Part shown: positions 22,649 to 33,298 of the stretch, in pieces
Layout of the letters: each line of letters opens with the position of its first letter
Position numbering within the stretch: position 1 is the stretch's first letter
Assembly (NCBI GenBank): GCA_028564925.1
Contig: CM053028.1
Span: forward strand, 368,357,902-368,421,901
Direction: 5' to 3'
From: Lithobates sylvaticus
Taxonomy: Eukaryota > Chordata > Amphibia > Anura > Ranidae
DNA: 64,000 nt
Notes under the pieces: model-generated
The model's input: the letters and a program-made list of their open reading frames with translations, nothing else
Database searches by the model: none
What the model was told of the DNA's origin: nothing
Made by a program: the position numbers and the translations under genes

Positions 22649-23083
22649 AGGCCTCATGCACACTGGACATTTTTACAGCTGCTGTTTTTTGCTTCAGACA
22701 TTTTTTTCTGCAGTCAATAAACTCCCCAGCATGTTATCCTATGTGTCCATGCACACATAGACTGTTATCAGCAGTTTTTGGCAGGGGCGTATTCTAGTAG
22801 GAAAAAACAGAACTAGTGGGTTTTGAGAGGAGTTTTTTAGCTGTAAAAACGCTCTAACTCTAAAAAAAGCTTAAAAACGCCAAAAAACTATGAAAAACGT
22901 GGCTATTCAGTTTTGAGCCATAAGCTTTTATGGTAGTATAGTTTTGCTAAAAAAAACGCTACAGCTAAAAAAAAAACCAAAAAATGCTTAAAAACACTGA
23001 GAAACTCACTCTACAGCTGCAACTTTCTACAGGAAATGTTCCTGGATTTTTTTTCCTATAAACGCCCAGTGTGCATGAGGCCT
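22649..23083. mobile_element. MITE, GGCCTCATGCACACT family
   Basis: AGGCCTCATGCACACTGG is mirrored by CCAGTGTGCATGAGGCCT, flanked by TA on both sides. The interior is A/T-rich with many AAAACGC words on both arms, allowing fold-back. Confidence 0.85.
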
Positions 23084-23085
23084 TA

Positions 23086-23213
23086 GGCTTCATGCACACA
23101 GGTGCAACAATCCACAATACACTTAAGTGCCCTGTTAAAATCAATGAAAGGTGACTGGTTGCAGGGACCTCCATGTGCATCCTGAAGTGCGCATCTGTGT
23201 GGGTCTCATGCAC
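23086..23213. mobile_element. Small related MITE abutting the previous one
   Basis: Begins GGCTTCATGCACACAGGTGC directly after the TA that ends the preceding MITE. A weak inverse (GCATCTGTGTGGGTCTCATG) lies at 23188-23210. Diverged, boundaries approximate. Confidence 0.45.
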
Positions 23214-23228
23214 AGATTAGGACATATA

Positions 23229-23935
23229 CAGTGGATATAGAAAAGAATCCCCCCTTCAAAAGAATCACATTTTGTTGCTTTGCAGCCTGAAATGAAGGCA
23301 GACACGGTTTTTGTTTTATCCAGCTGTATTTACATCCAAGTGAAATATATAACCCCAACATGTCAGAAAAAAAGAAAAAAGAAATAAAAACAGAATCACT
23401 GAGTTGGAAAAGGGATCACCCCCTTGTGTCAGTATTTTGCTAAACCATATTTTGCTTTAGTTACAGCCTTTAGTCTGTCGGAATATGTCTCTACTAACTT
23501 TGCACATCTAGACTTTGCAATATTTGCCTACTCTTCTTTGCTGAACTGCTCAAGTTCAATTCAATTTGATGGTGACCGTTTGCTGACTGCAGTCTTTTAG
23601 CCATTCCAAATATTTTCAATGGGTTTTAAGTCTGGTCTCTGACTAGGCCATGCAAGCACATTCACCTTTTTCTCCTTCAACTACTGTGTGGTCATGTTTG
23701 CTGTGTGCTTTGAGTCATTGTCATGTTGGACTTTCTGGCAGAGGCAGCACATTTTCCTCAAGAATTTGACGGTATTTTGCCCCATCCATTTCTCCATTAC
23801 CTGCTGCAGAGAAAAATCCACATAACAGGATATTACCACCTCCATGTTCTACTGTAGGAATGGTGTTATTTGGATGGTGAACTGTATTGGATTTCCGCCA
23901 GACATATCATTTGGCGTTAAGGCCAAATAATTTTA
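23229..23935 (-). mobile_element. Tc1/mariner fragment, transposase on minus strand
   Basis: Starts CAGTGGATATAGAAAAG after TA, a Tc1-type terminus. The minus strand carries remnants of a Tc1 transposase, seen as the complementary words for the PDLNPIEN region (around 23620-23660) and for the HGGG block (around 23835-23860). Many disruptions, and truncated at about 23935. It is older than the neighbouring copy at 23975. Confidence 0.7.
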
Positions 23936-24335
23936 TTTTTTTTTACCATATTCATTAGTACATTAGTACTTCTACAGTGTCATGAAAATGTATTCGCACC
24001 CCTTGAAATTTTCCACATTTTGTCATGTTACAACTAAAAAAATAAATGCATTTTATTGGGATTTTATGTAGTAGACCAACACAAAGTGGCACTTAATTGT
24101 AAAGTGGAAGGAAAATGATAAATGGTTTTCAAATAAATATCTGAAAAGTGTGGCGTGCATTTGTATTCAGCCCTCTTTACTCTGATACCCCTAACTAAAA
24201 TCTATTGGAACCAATTGCCTTCAGAAGTCACCCAATTGGTAAATAGAGCTGTGTGTAATTTAATCTCAGTATAAATACAGCTGTTCTGTGAAGCCCTCAG
24301 AGGTTTGTTAGAGAACCTTAGTGTACAAACAGCAT

Positions 24336-25565
24336 CATGAAGACCAAGGAACACACCAGACAGGCCAGGGATAAAGTTTGAACATCTTATGGAGCACTGT
24401 TCAATCCATCATCCAAAAATGGAAAGAGTATGGCACAACTGCAAACCTACCAAGACATGGCCATCCACCTAAACTGACAGGCCAGGCAAGGAGAGCATTA
24501 ATCAGAGAAGCAGCCAAGAGTCCCATGGTAACTGTGGAGGAGTTGCAGAGATCCACAGCTCAGGTAGGAGAATCTGTCCACAGGACAACTATTAGTCGTG
24601 CGCTCCACAAATCTGGCCTTTATGCAAGTTTGGCAAGAAGAAAGCCATTGTTGAGAGAAAGCCATAAGAAGTCTCATTTGCAGTTTGCGAGAAGCCATGT
24701 GGGGGACACAGCAAATATGTGAAAGAAGGTGCTCTGGCCGGGCAAAAGCTATGTGTGGCGGAAAACGAACACTGCACATCACCCTGAACACATCATTCCC
24801 CCCATGAAACATGGTGGTGGCAGCATCATGTAGTGGGGATGCTTTTCTTCAGCAGGGACAGGGAAGCTGGTCAGAGTTGATGGAAAGATATATGGAGCCA
24901 AATACAGGGCAATCTTAGAAGAAAACCTTTTATGCCCCGTACACACGGTCGGATATTCCGATGGAAAAAGTCAGATCTGATTATGTTGTCGGAAAATCCG
25001 ATCGTGTGTGGGCTCTAGTGGGCTTTTTCCATCGGAATTTCCGACAGAAAAAATTTGAGAGCAGGATCTCAAATTTTTAGACAACAAAATCCGATCTGAC
25101 TTTTTCCGATCGTGTGTCAAGAATTCCGACGGACAAAGTGCGACGCATGCTCAGATCAAATTACGAGACTAAAGCTATTGGCTACTAGCCTCTATGTAGA
25201 TCCGTCGTACACAAAGAACATCACCACGTTCGGAGTGATCAAATTTTCTGACAACTTTGTTCGACAGTGTGTATGCAACACCAGTTTCGGACAAAATCCG
25301 TTGGAAAAAATCAGACAGATTTTGTGGTCGGAATTTCCGACCGTGTGTACAGGGGCTAGGAGTCTGCAAAAGACTTGAGACTGGGGCGGCTCCCAGCAGG
25401 ACAACGACCCTAAACACAGACGCTGTTCATCCAATCAGACAGAGCTTGAGCTATTTTACAAAGAAGAATGGGCAAAAATGTCACTCCCTAGATGTGTAAA
25501 GCTGGTATAGACATCCCCAAAAAGACTTGCAGCTGTAATTGCAACGAAAGGTGGTTCTACAAAGT
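24336..25565 (+). pseudogene. Tc1 transposase pseudogene
   Basis: Starts ATGAAGACCAAGGAACACACC (MKTKEHT), as in the copy at 44.9-45.8 kb. The paired-like N-terminal DNA-binding part is recognisable at 24378-24722 (IIQKWKEYGTTANLPR, ALIREAAKSP, VHRTTISRALHKSGLY). Frameshifts follow. The gene is interrupted by the MITE at 24933. After it only the region of the last catalytic block to the C-terminus remains (LSYF/ELFYKEEWAKM then KRLAAVIATKGGSTKY in another frame). No intact catalytic triad. Confidence 0.85.
24933..25356. mobile_element. Fold-back MITE nested in Tc1
   Basis: TGCCCCGTACACACGGTCGG at left, CCGACCGTGTGTACAGGGGC at right, with TA outside each end (24931-24932 and 25357-25358). The split Tc1 text, AAAACCTTT before and GGAGTCTGCAAAAGAC after, joins smoothly if the MITE and one TA are removed, supporting a TA target duplication. 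Confidence 0.9.
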
Positions 25566-25787
25566 ATTGCCTCAGGGGGGCTGAATATAAATGCATGCTA
25601 TACTTTTCAGATATTTATTTGTAAATTTGGAAAACAATTGATCATTTTCCTTCCACTTCACAATTATGTGCCACTTTGTGTTGGTCTATCACATAAAATG
25701 CCAATAAAATACATTTAGGTTTTTGGTTGTAACATGACAAAATTTGGATAATTTCAAGGGGTATGAATACTTTTTCAAGGCACTGTA

Positions 25788-26276
25788 TCTGACAACAAAT
25801 GTGTTTGCACAAAATGAAATTACAATTTGTTAGAGACCAAATACAATATGTATCTTATGCATATTTTTCTTAGCGGATCCAATTTTATTTATTAACCCCG
25901 GAAACCTTGTAATCCTGGTGTGTTTGGTGTCCAATTGATTGCCATTTTCCCATGCATTATGATAACATTTAATGATAACTCTATTACAGCAGGAATGAAG
26001 GAATATGAATACAGTTTGGCTCTGGTAGTTAAAAATAGACCAGGATATGCATTGCTCAGACCATTCTCATTACTCCTTTGCAACCTGGGTATACATTATA
26101 TGCCTGCATTAGTAACTTTTGAAGAACCCTGTCTAATGGATATTTACATAAAAAAATCAACCTATACTGTAAGATTGTATGGCTACAATACCAGTCTTGG
26201 AGTCCTTGGAATCAACCTAAATAAGAGCCCTTAAGAAAGAAGGCTTTGATTGCTCACCAAAATACATTGGAAGTCT
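25788..26276. other. No gene recognised
   Basis: Unique-looking AT-rich DNA. A roughly 100-codon frame at 25920-26234 has no recognisable domain. Confidence 0.4.
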
Positions 26277-26278
26277 TA

Positions 26279-26646
26279 TCCCCTATACACATGGTCAGAC
26301 ATTCAGACGGAAAAAGATTGGATTATGTTGTCGGAAAATCCGATCGTGTGTGAGCTCTATCAGACTTTTTCCGTCGGAATTTCCGACGGAAAAAGTTTGA
26401 GAGCTGGATCTAAAATTTTCCGACCACAAAATCCGATCAGACTTTTTCCGATCGTGTGTAGAGAATTCAGACGCACAAAGTGCCACGCATGCTCATTACT
26501 TTTTGGATGTCACCTCGTTCCGAACGATCAGATTTTCCGACAACTTTGTGCGACCGTGTGTATGCAAGACAAGTTTCGGCCAAAATCCGTCGGAAAAAAT
26601 CAGACGGATTTTGTGGTCGGAATGACCGACCATGTGTATGGGGCAT
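26279..26646. mobile_element. Fold-back MITE, CCCC-GTACACAC family
   Basis: TCCCCTATACACATGGTC at left; the right end GACCATGTGTATGGGGCAT is its inverse. TA outside each end. The arms share GTCGGAATTTCCGACGGAAA words with 24933-25356. Confidence 0.8.
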
Positions 26647-26648
26647 TA

Positions 26649-28593
26649 TACTTTTCTTCCTGTGAACCAATTTTATCATCAAAAGATTTTTACAATAACA
26701 TTATGACTCTTCATTGCTATTTACTGCCTGAATTTCACAATTATTTCATAACAGAAACTAGCATGACTCTGATTACATGAAACTGACACCTACCTGCCTA
26801 AGAAAAGAATTTCAATTACGCAGATTTGCATACATTATAGATACTATTTTACTATCTTCAATACAAGCTATCCAATAAAATGCTTAACAATCTAAAAATA
26901 AGTAAAAAGTATAGCTACATTTTACTGTTCAGAATATTTCCTGTGATATTTTTTTATTATATTTTTTACACAAAAAAAATCTGTATTTTAGAATTACAAC
27001 ATCACTATAAACGAATAAAGAGTCATTTATTTTAATGTTATTTGAACTAAGAATCAGCTTAGAAAATCATACTGAATCCATTTGCCAGTTAACCTACCAC
27101 TGAGCATGGGGACAGTGTTGTGTTCCAGCCCCATCTATTGTGGAACAGGTGCTAAGAGGGTAAATTAATTAGACTGCAGAGGCTCACCTAGTTTTCAATC
27201 ATTGCAGGCCTCCAATGGGTCAGGGCTATCACAAGAATGCCATCTGGGCTCAGTTTCCCCAAGGGAGACAATCAAAGCTTATAAATTGCACATAACTGAG
27301 TAGGGTCATAGGGCAATTAACCCTATTAGTCTTCATTTTTACAGTTTATGCTATGTCAACATGAATGCTCTCTAAATAATCTTTAACATTAAATCTATGC
27401 TTCCCCTGTGATTCCATTTGTATATCATTAAGACTCAGCATATCTTTCTCAGGTCTTTCAGAAGCAGACAGACATTCTAAGGAATCTAAAATTAGCACAC
27501 ATAATACAACAGCCCTGTAAGTTAAATACATGTATGTTTTGAGCAATGGCAGCTATAAAAATATAAACAGACATCTTTAATTGAACCACTTTCAGAAGGT
27601 GTGTATTCATTTTGCAAATTGCTTTATGTTGAATGAAAAAACTATGTCATTAACCTGCACTGCTTCCTTTGTCCCAGAGTAAAACTATGTGCTTTGTGCT
27701 TTTATGTTTGTTGTCTCATGCTCTGCAGAATCCCAGTTTCTAGCTTGGTTAGGAGGCAAATAACTAAAGAGCAACAGAAATATAAGAGAACTAGATTGTA
27801 CTATATATTGCTAAAAACAGTTTACTGGAAAAACAGTCCGTGGGGAGCTGTGATCAATAAAAGAGGGGCATGGTATAAAATAAGATATTTATATCTTTAT
27901 CGTAAAAATTTTTTATGCAAAATAGAAAAGGGAAGTTACTGTACAGTATATTATTTTTAAAACTGTTTGCTAATTGAAAACAGTATGGACTTGTGAGTAC
28001 TGTTGTTTAGACCCTGCACTGCGAATATTTCTATTACACTATAAACAATAGCTTAAATATAGTGGAATCCATTTACAATTTATATTAAAAGGCAAAAGAA
28101 ATTGTTAATGTTCCTTGGAAAATAATTCAAAGATGTACCATCAGCTACGTGTGTAGCAAGAGCTATGTAGCATCAGGGCCGAACAAAACAATCTAATCAA
28201 AATGTCCAAATTAGGAAGGTAATCACACAATTGTTGTATATATAAAGGACATAGTAGAATCACACTGTAATGTGTCTGGCCAAATTAAAGTGAAACCTAT
28301 TAACCGTTTTTATGACAAGGGGTCATTGTGATGCCTAAAATTAAGTAGTTTCCTTATGCATTGTTACTATCCCAATAAAAACAACAACAAAAAATGAGCA
28401 AGAACTGATAAAGCTTTTAATTGGTTCACAGTTTAAATAAGCACCCATTCAGATTTTTGTATTTTAAGCTGACAAATGGACAAAAACTTGAAAAAAATTA
28501 AGATTTAGTTTGTTTTAATGCATAATGTATTTTGCATAACCAATACACATTGTACATTTCAAATCCTTTTCTTTAAATTATTTCCTCCTATTT
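26649..28593. other. No gene recognised
   Basis: About 1.9 kb of AT-rich sequence. Frames are short and without known motifs, and I see no transposon ends. Confidence 0.45.
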
Positions 28594-28601
28594 ATCCAGA
28601 G

Positions 28602-29068
28602 CAGGGGTCTCCAAAGGGCCAACTAACTGTCTTTCAGACTTAAGGGGAGCGCCGGACTATGGCCATTTGGAGTTAAAAAGGTCCTGACGTCAGTGGGAGT
28701 AAACAATGCCACATCTTTAGTGTCAGTGGGAAGAATAGCATCCCATCGTTGGTGTCAGTGGGAGTAATTGAGCCCAATTGTCAGTGTCATTTGTAGGGAT
28801 TGTGCCCAAGCTTTGTTGTCATTGGGAGGAATTTGGCCCCATCTTTAGTGTCATTTTGAGGAATTTGGCCCCATATTTGGTGTCATTGTGAAGAATTGTG
28901 CCCCATTTTTGGTGTCAGTGGGAGGAATTGTGCCCCATTGTTGGTGTCAGTGGGAGGAATTCTGCCCCTTCATTGGTGTCAGTGGGGTAATTATGTCCCA
29001 TTGTTGTTATCAGATAAAAGCAAGCAAAGGGCCGCATCTGGCCCCAGGCCACAGTTTGGAGACCACTG
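28602..29068. mobile_element. hAT MITE with 8-bp target duplication and internal minisatellite
   Basis: Ends CAGGGGTCTCCAAA and TTTGGAGACCACTG are classic hAT termini. ATCCAGAG is duplicated exactly at 28594-28601 and 29069-29076. Most of the interior (about 28690-29005) is a degenerate tandem array of a unit reading roughly GTCAGTGGGAGGAATTGTGCC. Non-autonomous, 467 bp. Confidence 0.92.
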
Positions 29069-29143
29069 ATCCAGAGTATAGGTAACCCAAATGCATGTAG
29101 ACTTTGATACATATGTCAGTGCAAGTGTGTATATTTTAGAAGT

Positions 29144-29740
29144 TTGTTACAATAATTTTTATTGTTTTTGTCACAGTAAAGGCTACAAGGCACAATATCA
29201 CATGAGGCAATCGAAAAGCATTCATTACATACATTGAGTAGAAACAAAAGGTGGAAATATAGTACAGTTCTTCGTTTGTACATTTCAAGTACCTATAGCT
29301 CATAACAAGTGTTAAACTAATCTGTTCACGTGGCATTGTAAGTTTCTGGTTGCTAGACCCTGTTGATTTTACAGGACATTTGTACCAATGTAGAATTAAA
29401 ATAGGGATTGGAAGAATACAGTAAGTAAGAATAGGTGAAGTAAGAGATTAAAAGAGGGGGAAAGGAGGAAGGTGTAGGAGGAAGGAAGAGAAGAGAAAAT
29501 TAGAGTGTCTGAGGAAATTTTAGGCGTTCCCAGAGGGTATGGCTGATTTCCAGGGCTTTTATAAGGTTTGTTTAGCTGTCGTTAGGATAAAGGTTATAGA
29601 TTTGAATTGAGAGCTTTTACAACATCCTGGCTTCAAATTTATCAACACTGATGCTTTACCCAAGACCGTATATATCAGTTGATAGATACCCATCCAATAG
29701 TGCTAAAAGTAACAAAGTTTAGGTACAACCAATGTACCCC
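29144..29740 (-). pseudogene. Ancient L1: ORF2 C-terminus and 3' UTR
   Basis: The minus strand reads TTAKQTL-KPWKSA, matching the IARxWKSP motif near the end of L1 ORF2. A pyrimidine-rich 3' UTR follows (29450-29510 on plus is purine-rich), then AATAAA near 29160. No frame survives. Confidence 0.6.
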
Positions 29741-29761
29741 TACCCGATGTACCCCTACCCA

Positions 29762-30557
29762 TTCACCTAAGGTGTAAAATGTAAAGTAAAAAAACACACA
29801 ATTTTGAAAAAAAATTTTATTGCACTGCTCCGGGGGTCTTCTTCCGTCTTGGGGGTCTTCTCGCCGGACTCCTCCGCCATTTACCTAGCTCTTTTACCTA
29901 GCGGAGAAGCCGGCTACCTTCTTCGTCGTCGCCGCCGTCGTCTGGGGGTCTTCCAGGGTCTCTTCTGTTCTTGCCGCGGTCGTCGTTTTTCTTCTTCTTC
30001 TTCTTCTTTCGATGTTGACTCGTCGCTCGCTCTGGCCGGAATGCCAGAGCCGCGCTGTGCTGGGACTTATATAGGGACAAGGGGACAGGGTCACATGCTC
30101 ATGTCACATGGTGACCCTGCCCCCTTGTGATGTCACAGTCCCGGAGGATGCTGGGACTGTGACATCACAGGGGGCGGGGTCACCATGTGACATGAGCATG
30201 TGACCCTGTCCCCTTGTCCCTATATAAGTCCCAGCACAGCGCGGCTCTGGCATTCCGGCCAGAGCGAGCGAAGAGTCAACATCGGAAGAAGAAGAAGAAG
30301 AAGGCGCCGGAGGCGCGGAAAACGAGGACCGCGGCAAGAACAGAAAAGACCCCCGAAGGCGGATCGAGACCCCCAGACGACGGCGGCGGCGACGAAGAAG
30401 GTAGCCGGACTTCTCCGCTCGGTAAAAGAGCTAGGTAAATGGCGGAGGAGTCCGGCGAGAAGACCCCCAAGACCGAAGAAGACCCCCGGAGCAGTGCAAT
30501 AAAATATTTTTTCAAAATTGTGTGTTTTTTTACTTTACATTTTACACCTTAGGTGAA
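29762..30557. repeat. Large palindrome (about 800 bp)
   Basis: Begins TTCACCTAAGGTGTAAAATG and ends with the inverse (CATTTTACACCTTAGGTGAA). The arms are complementary nearly throughout, with small indels, and a centre near 30148 (TCCCGGAGGATGCTGGGA). Each arm, read from the centre outward, shows a GC-box (exact at 30170-30179, one mismatch on the left), a TATATAAG box (30221-30228 on plus and its mirror on minus), a GAA-rich purine tract, a short frame starting MAEESGEKTPKTEEDP (ATG at 30439 on plus; mirrored at 29878-29880 on minus) and AATAAA (30498-30503; mirror 29816-29821). The same layout with different arm sequence recurs at 52260-53139. Confidence 0.85.
30114..30230. promoter_or_regulatory. 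Divergent promoter-like centre of the first palindrome
   Basis: Symmetric motifs about the centre: TGATGTCACA / TGTGACATCA (CRE-like), GGGGGCGGGG at 30170-30179 with a one-mismatch mirror at 30115-30124, and TATATAAG at 30221-30228, mirrored on the other arm around 30066-30073. The arrangement would direct transcription outward along both arms. Motif presence is seen; activity is inference. Confidence 0.4.
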
Positions 30558-30560
30558 TAA

Positions 30561-30810
30561 AAGGGGGCTCCCAGATTCCGATAAGCCCCCCGCCCGCAGA
30601 CCCCGACAACCAATGGCCAGGGTTGTCGGGAAGAGGCCCTTGTCCTCATCAACATGGGGACAAGGTGCTTTGGGGTGGGGGGGGGCGCACGGCCCCCCTT
30701 TCCCCAGGGCACCCCCCATGTTGAGGGCACGCGGCCTGGTATGGCTCAGGAGGGGGGGCGCTCGCTTGTCCCCACCCCTTTCCTGGCCTGCCGGGCTGCG
30801 TGCTCGCATA
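30561..30810 (+). repeat. Shared cassette block next to the palindrome
   Basis: GATAAGCCCCCCGCCCGCAG, then CCTTGTCCTCATCAACATGG, then GACAAGGTGCTTTGGGG. The same block recurs at 42146-42395, 53143-53390 and 53781-53880. In two of these it likewise follows an AATAAA-bearing arm end. Non-coding. Confidence 0.75.
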
Positions 30811-30814
30811 ACAA

Positions 30815-31579
30815 TGCAATATTTTTTGCTTTTTGCTATAATAAATATCCCCAAAAAATATATAAAAAAGCATTTTTTTTCCTCAGTTTAGGCCGATACG
30901 TATTCTTCTACATATTTTTGGTAAAAAAAATCGCAATTAGCGATTATTGATTGGTTTGCGCAAAAGTTATAGCGTTTACAAAATAGGGGATAGCTTTATA
31001 GCATTTTTATTAATATATTTTTTTACTAGTAATGGCGGCGATCAGCGATTTTTATTGTGACTGCGACATTATGGCGGACACATCAGACATTTTTGACACA
31101 TTTTTGGGACCATTGCCATTTATACAGAAATCAGTGCTATTTAAATGCACTGATTCCCATGTAAATGACACTGGCAGTGAAGGAGTTAACCACTAGGGGG
31201 CGGGGAGGAGTTAGTGTGATGTGTGTGTTTTTTTTACAGTAGGGGGCGTGGCTGACGTCTGATGTCACTGATCGGCTTTCCCGATGAAAGGGAACAGCCG
31301 ATCAGTGACAGGCAGTGTAGGAAGCGCGGGGAGAGGTTTGTTTACACAGACCTCTCCCTGTTCTTCAGCACTGTGACCCGATCGCGGGACACCAGCAGTG
31401 ATCGGGTTCGCTGGTCCCGCGGCCGTGGTCACAGAGCTCCCGACCAGGTCACAAGTGCGCCGCCGCCGGCACGCACGCGACCCACGGCTGGGCTCTTAAA
31501 GGACCACGTACCGGTACGTGGTTTTGCCCAGCCGTGCCATTCAGCCGACGTATATGTGCAGGAGGCGGTCGGGAAGCGG
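30815..31579 (-). mobile_element. TTAA element, reversed and 3' truncated
   Basis: Read on the minus strand it begins CCGCTTCCCGACCGCCTCC directly after TTAA (31580-31583). It then follows the plan of 32084-33025 and 48758-50689: a GC-rich head with a strong hairpin (31266-31310, CACTGATCGGCT / AGCCGATCAGTG), and a tail with ACTAGTAA, CCCTATTTTGTAAACGCTATA and TTTACCAAAAATATG. The tail ends abruptly at 30815 against the palindromic cassette. Confidence 0.7.
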
Positions 31580-31583
31580 TTAA

Positions 31584-32075
31584 TTACCCATAATATGAAT
31601 TCTAAGGTATTTCATACTTTTTGCTCTCCTATGAAAAGGGAAGGATGACCAAGTGTGGTGATAAACTAATATTCAATGCTTTGGATTCGTTATGATTAGG
31701 TTTGAATCTTGAAATAGTCACTCAAAGGCAGACAGCAATTGTATCCGGTTAGGTAATGAGGTATTAGGATTGTTGAGAGGGCTGTGTCATCTGCAAACAT
31801 GCACACTTTACACTGATTTCCTGCAAATTCTAGACCCTTTATTTTAAGGTAATGGCAGATTGCTATAGCCAGGAGATCAAGCATTAGAAGAGAAGAAAGA
31901 AGACAGCCCTGATGCGTGCCTCTGATATTGTAAATATAACTAAGCAAAAGCCTGTGTATTGAATGAAGGCCTTAGAATCTGTGTAAAGTACCCCTATCCA
32001 TTTCTAAAAATGGGGACCAAATGCCATCTGTCGAGCTTGTAAAATAAAACCATTAGACCATTTCCACAGCTTTGC
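31584..32075 (-). pseudogene. Ancient L1: reverse transcriptase core
   Basis: Minus-strand pieces read AFGPHF-KWIGVLYTDSKA, RGTHQGCLLSSLL, then IKGLEF and FADDTALS, then KYE-NSYYG. These match the RT blocks W-x-x-x-LY, GTRQGCPLSP, FADD and KYLGI in order. Several frameshifts. It is bounded by TTAA on both sides, where the neighbouring TTAA elements sit. Confidence 0.85.
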
Positions 32076-32083
32076 TATGTTAA

Positions 32084-33025
32084 CTGCTAGCTGACCAGCC
32101 GCTGCAGTTATACTGCGGCAGGTTGGCATGGCTGGGCAAATCGCCGTAGCTGTACATAGCTTCTTTATGACGTCACAGCAGGCACGCGTGTCCCGGAGCT
32201 GATGTGCGTGCCTGGTGGGCGCGATGACCGCCGGCCACCCGCAATCGCTCGTGACAGAGTGGGAACAGGGATCTGTGTGTGTAAACACACAAATCCTGGT
32301 TCTCTCAGGGAAGAGGAGACAGATCGTGTGTTCATACTAAGTATGAACACCGATCTCTCTTCTCCCCTAGTCAGTCCCCCCCCCTACAGTTAGAACACAC
32401 CTAGAGAACACAGTTAACCGTTTGATCGCCTCCTAGTTAACCCCTTCCCTGCTAGTGACATTTATACAGTAATCAATGGCTATTTTTATCTCTGATCGCT
32501 TTATAAATGTCAATGGTCCCAAAATAGTGTTAAAAGCATCCGATCTGTCCACAGCCCTGATAAAATCGCAGATCGCTGCCATTACTAGTAAAAATAATAA
32601 TAAAAATGCTATAAATCAATCCCCTATTTTGTAGACGCTATGCAACTTTTGCTCGAACCAATCAATATACCCTTATTGCGATTTTGTTTACCAAAAATAT
32701 GCAGAAGAATACATATTGGCCTAAACTGAGGAAAAAATTTGGATATTTATTATAGCAAAAAGTAAAAAATATTGTGTTTTTATTTGTGTTTTGTGTTTTT
32801 TTCAAACTTGTCACTCTTCTTTTGTTTATAGCACAAGAAATAAAAAACGCAGAGGTGATCAAATACCACCAAAAGAAAGCTCTATTTGTGGGGAAAAAAA
32901 ATGATAAAAATGAATTTGGGTACAGTATTGCATGACCACGCAATTGTCATTCAAAATGTGACAGCTCTGAAAGCTGAAAAATGGCTTGGGCAGGAAGGTG
33001 GTGTTCGTGCCTGGTAGGCAAGTGG
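32084..33025 (+). mobile_element. TTAA element (942 bp)
   Basis: TTAA at 32080-32083 and 33026-33029. The right end, inverted, reads CCACTTGCCTACCAGGCACG; the left starts CTGCTAGCTGACCAGCC. The GC-rich head carries a 23-base palindrome (32322-32344, GTGTTCATACT / AGTATGAACAC). The tail contains CGCAGAGGTGATCAAATACC and GAAAGCTCTATTTGTGGGG, conserved in 48758-50689 and 33030-33298. TTAA targets are used by piggyBac and Kolobok elements; which one applies is not shown. Confidence 0.75.
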
Positions 33026-33029
33026 TTAA

Positions 33030-33298
33030 ATTGGTATATTTATTATAGCAAAAACTACAAAATATTGTGTTTTTTTTTTAAAGTGTTGCTCTTTTTTTGT
33101 TTATAGGGCAAAAAATCAAAACCGCAGAGGTGATTAAATACCACCAAAAGAAAGCTCTATTTGTGGGGAAAAAAAGAACATAAATTTTGTTTTGGTACAA
33201 TGGCGCATGATCGTACAATTGTCAGTTAAAGCGACGCAGTGCCGTATCACAGAAAATGGCATGATCAGGAACAGGACAAATCCTTCCAGGGCTGACGT
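33030..33298 (+). mobile_element. Second right end of the TTAA family
   Basis: Repeats the last about 270 bp of the preceding element (TTTATTATAGCAAAAACTAC to GCTGACGTGG) and ends at TTAA 33299-33302. It has no left half. Either an older copy was interrupted and lost its left part, or the right end was tandemly duplicated. Confidence 0.65.

Larger units (their letters stand above)
23975..25785 (+). mobile_element. Tc1/mariner element carrying a nested MITE
   Basis: CAGTGTCATGAAAATGTATTC at the left and the inverse CTTTTTCAAGGCACTG at the right, with TA at 23973-23974 and 25786-25787. Terminal inverted repeats are close to 190 bp. A 424-bp fold-back MITE is inserted at 24933-25356. Removing it leaves a roughly 1.39-kb element with an internal deletion in the transposase gene. 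Confidence 0.9.

Noticed and set aside
26250-26780. 176-codon frame
   Set aside because: It runs through the fold-back MITE 26279-26646; repeats of RPQNP-type words come from its inverted arms.
29804-30502. Arg/Lys-rich frames of 60-110 codons on both strands
   Set aside because: Mostly translations of GAA/TTC tracts in the palindrome arms; several overlap in different frames. I kept only the short symmetric ATG frames as an observation, not as genes.
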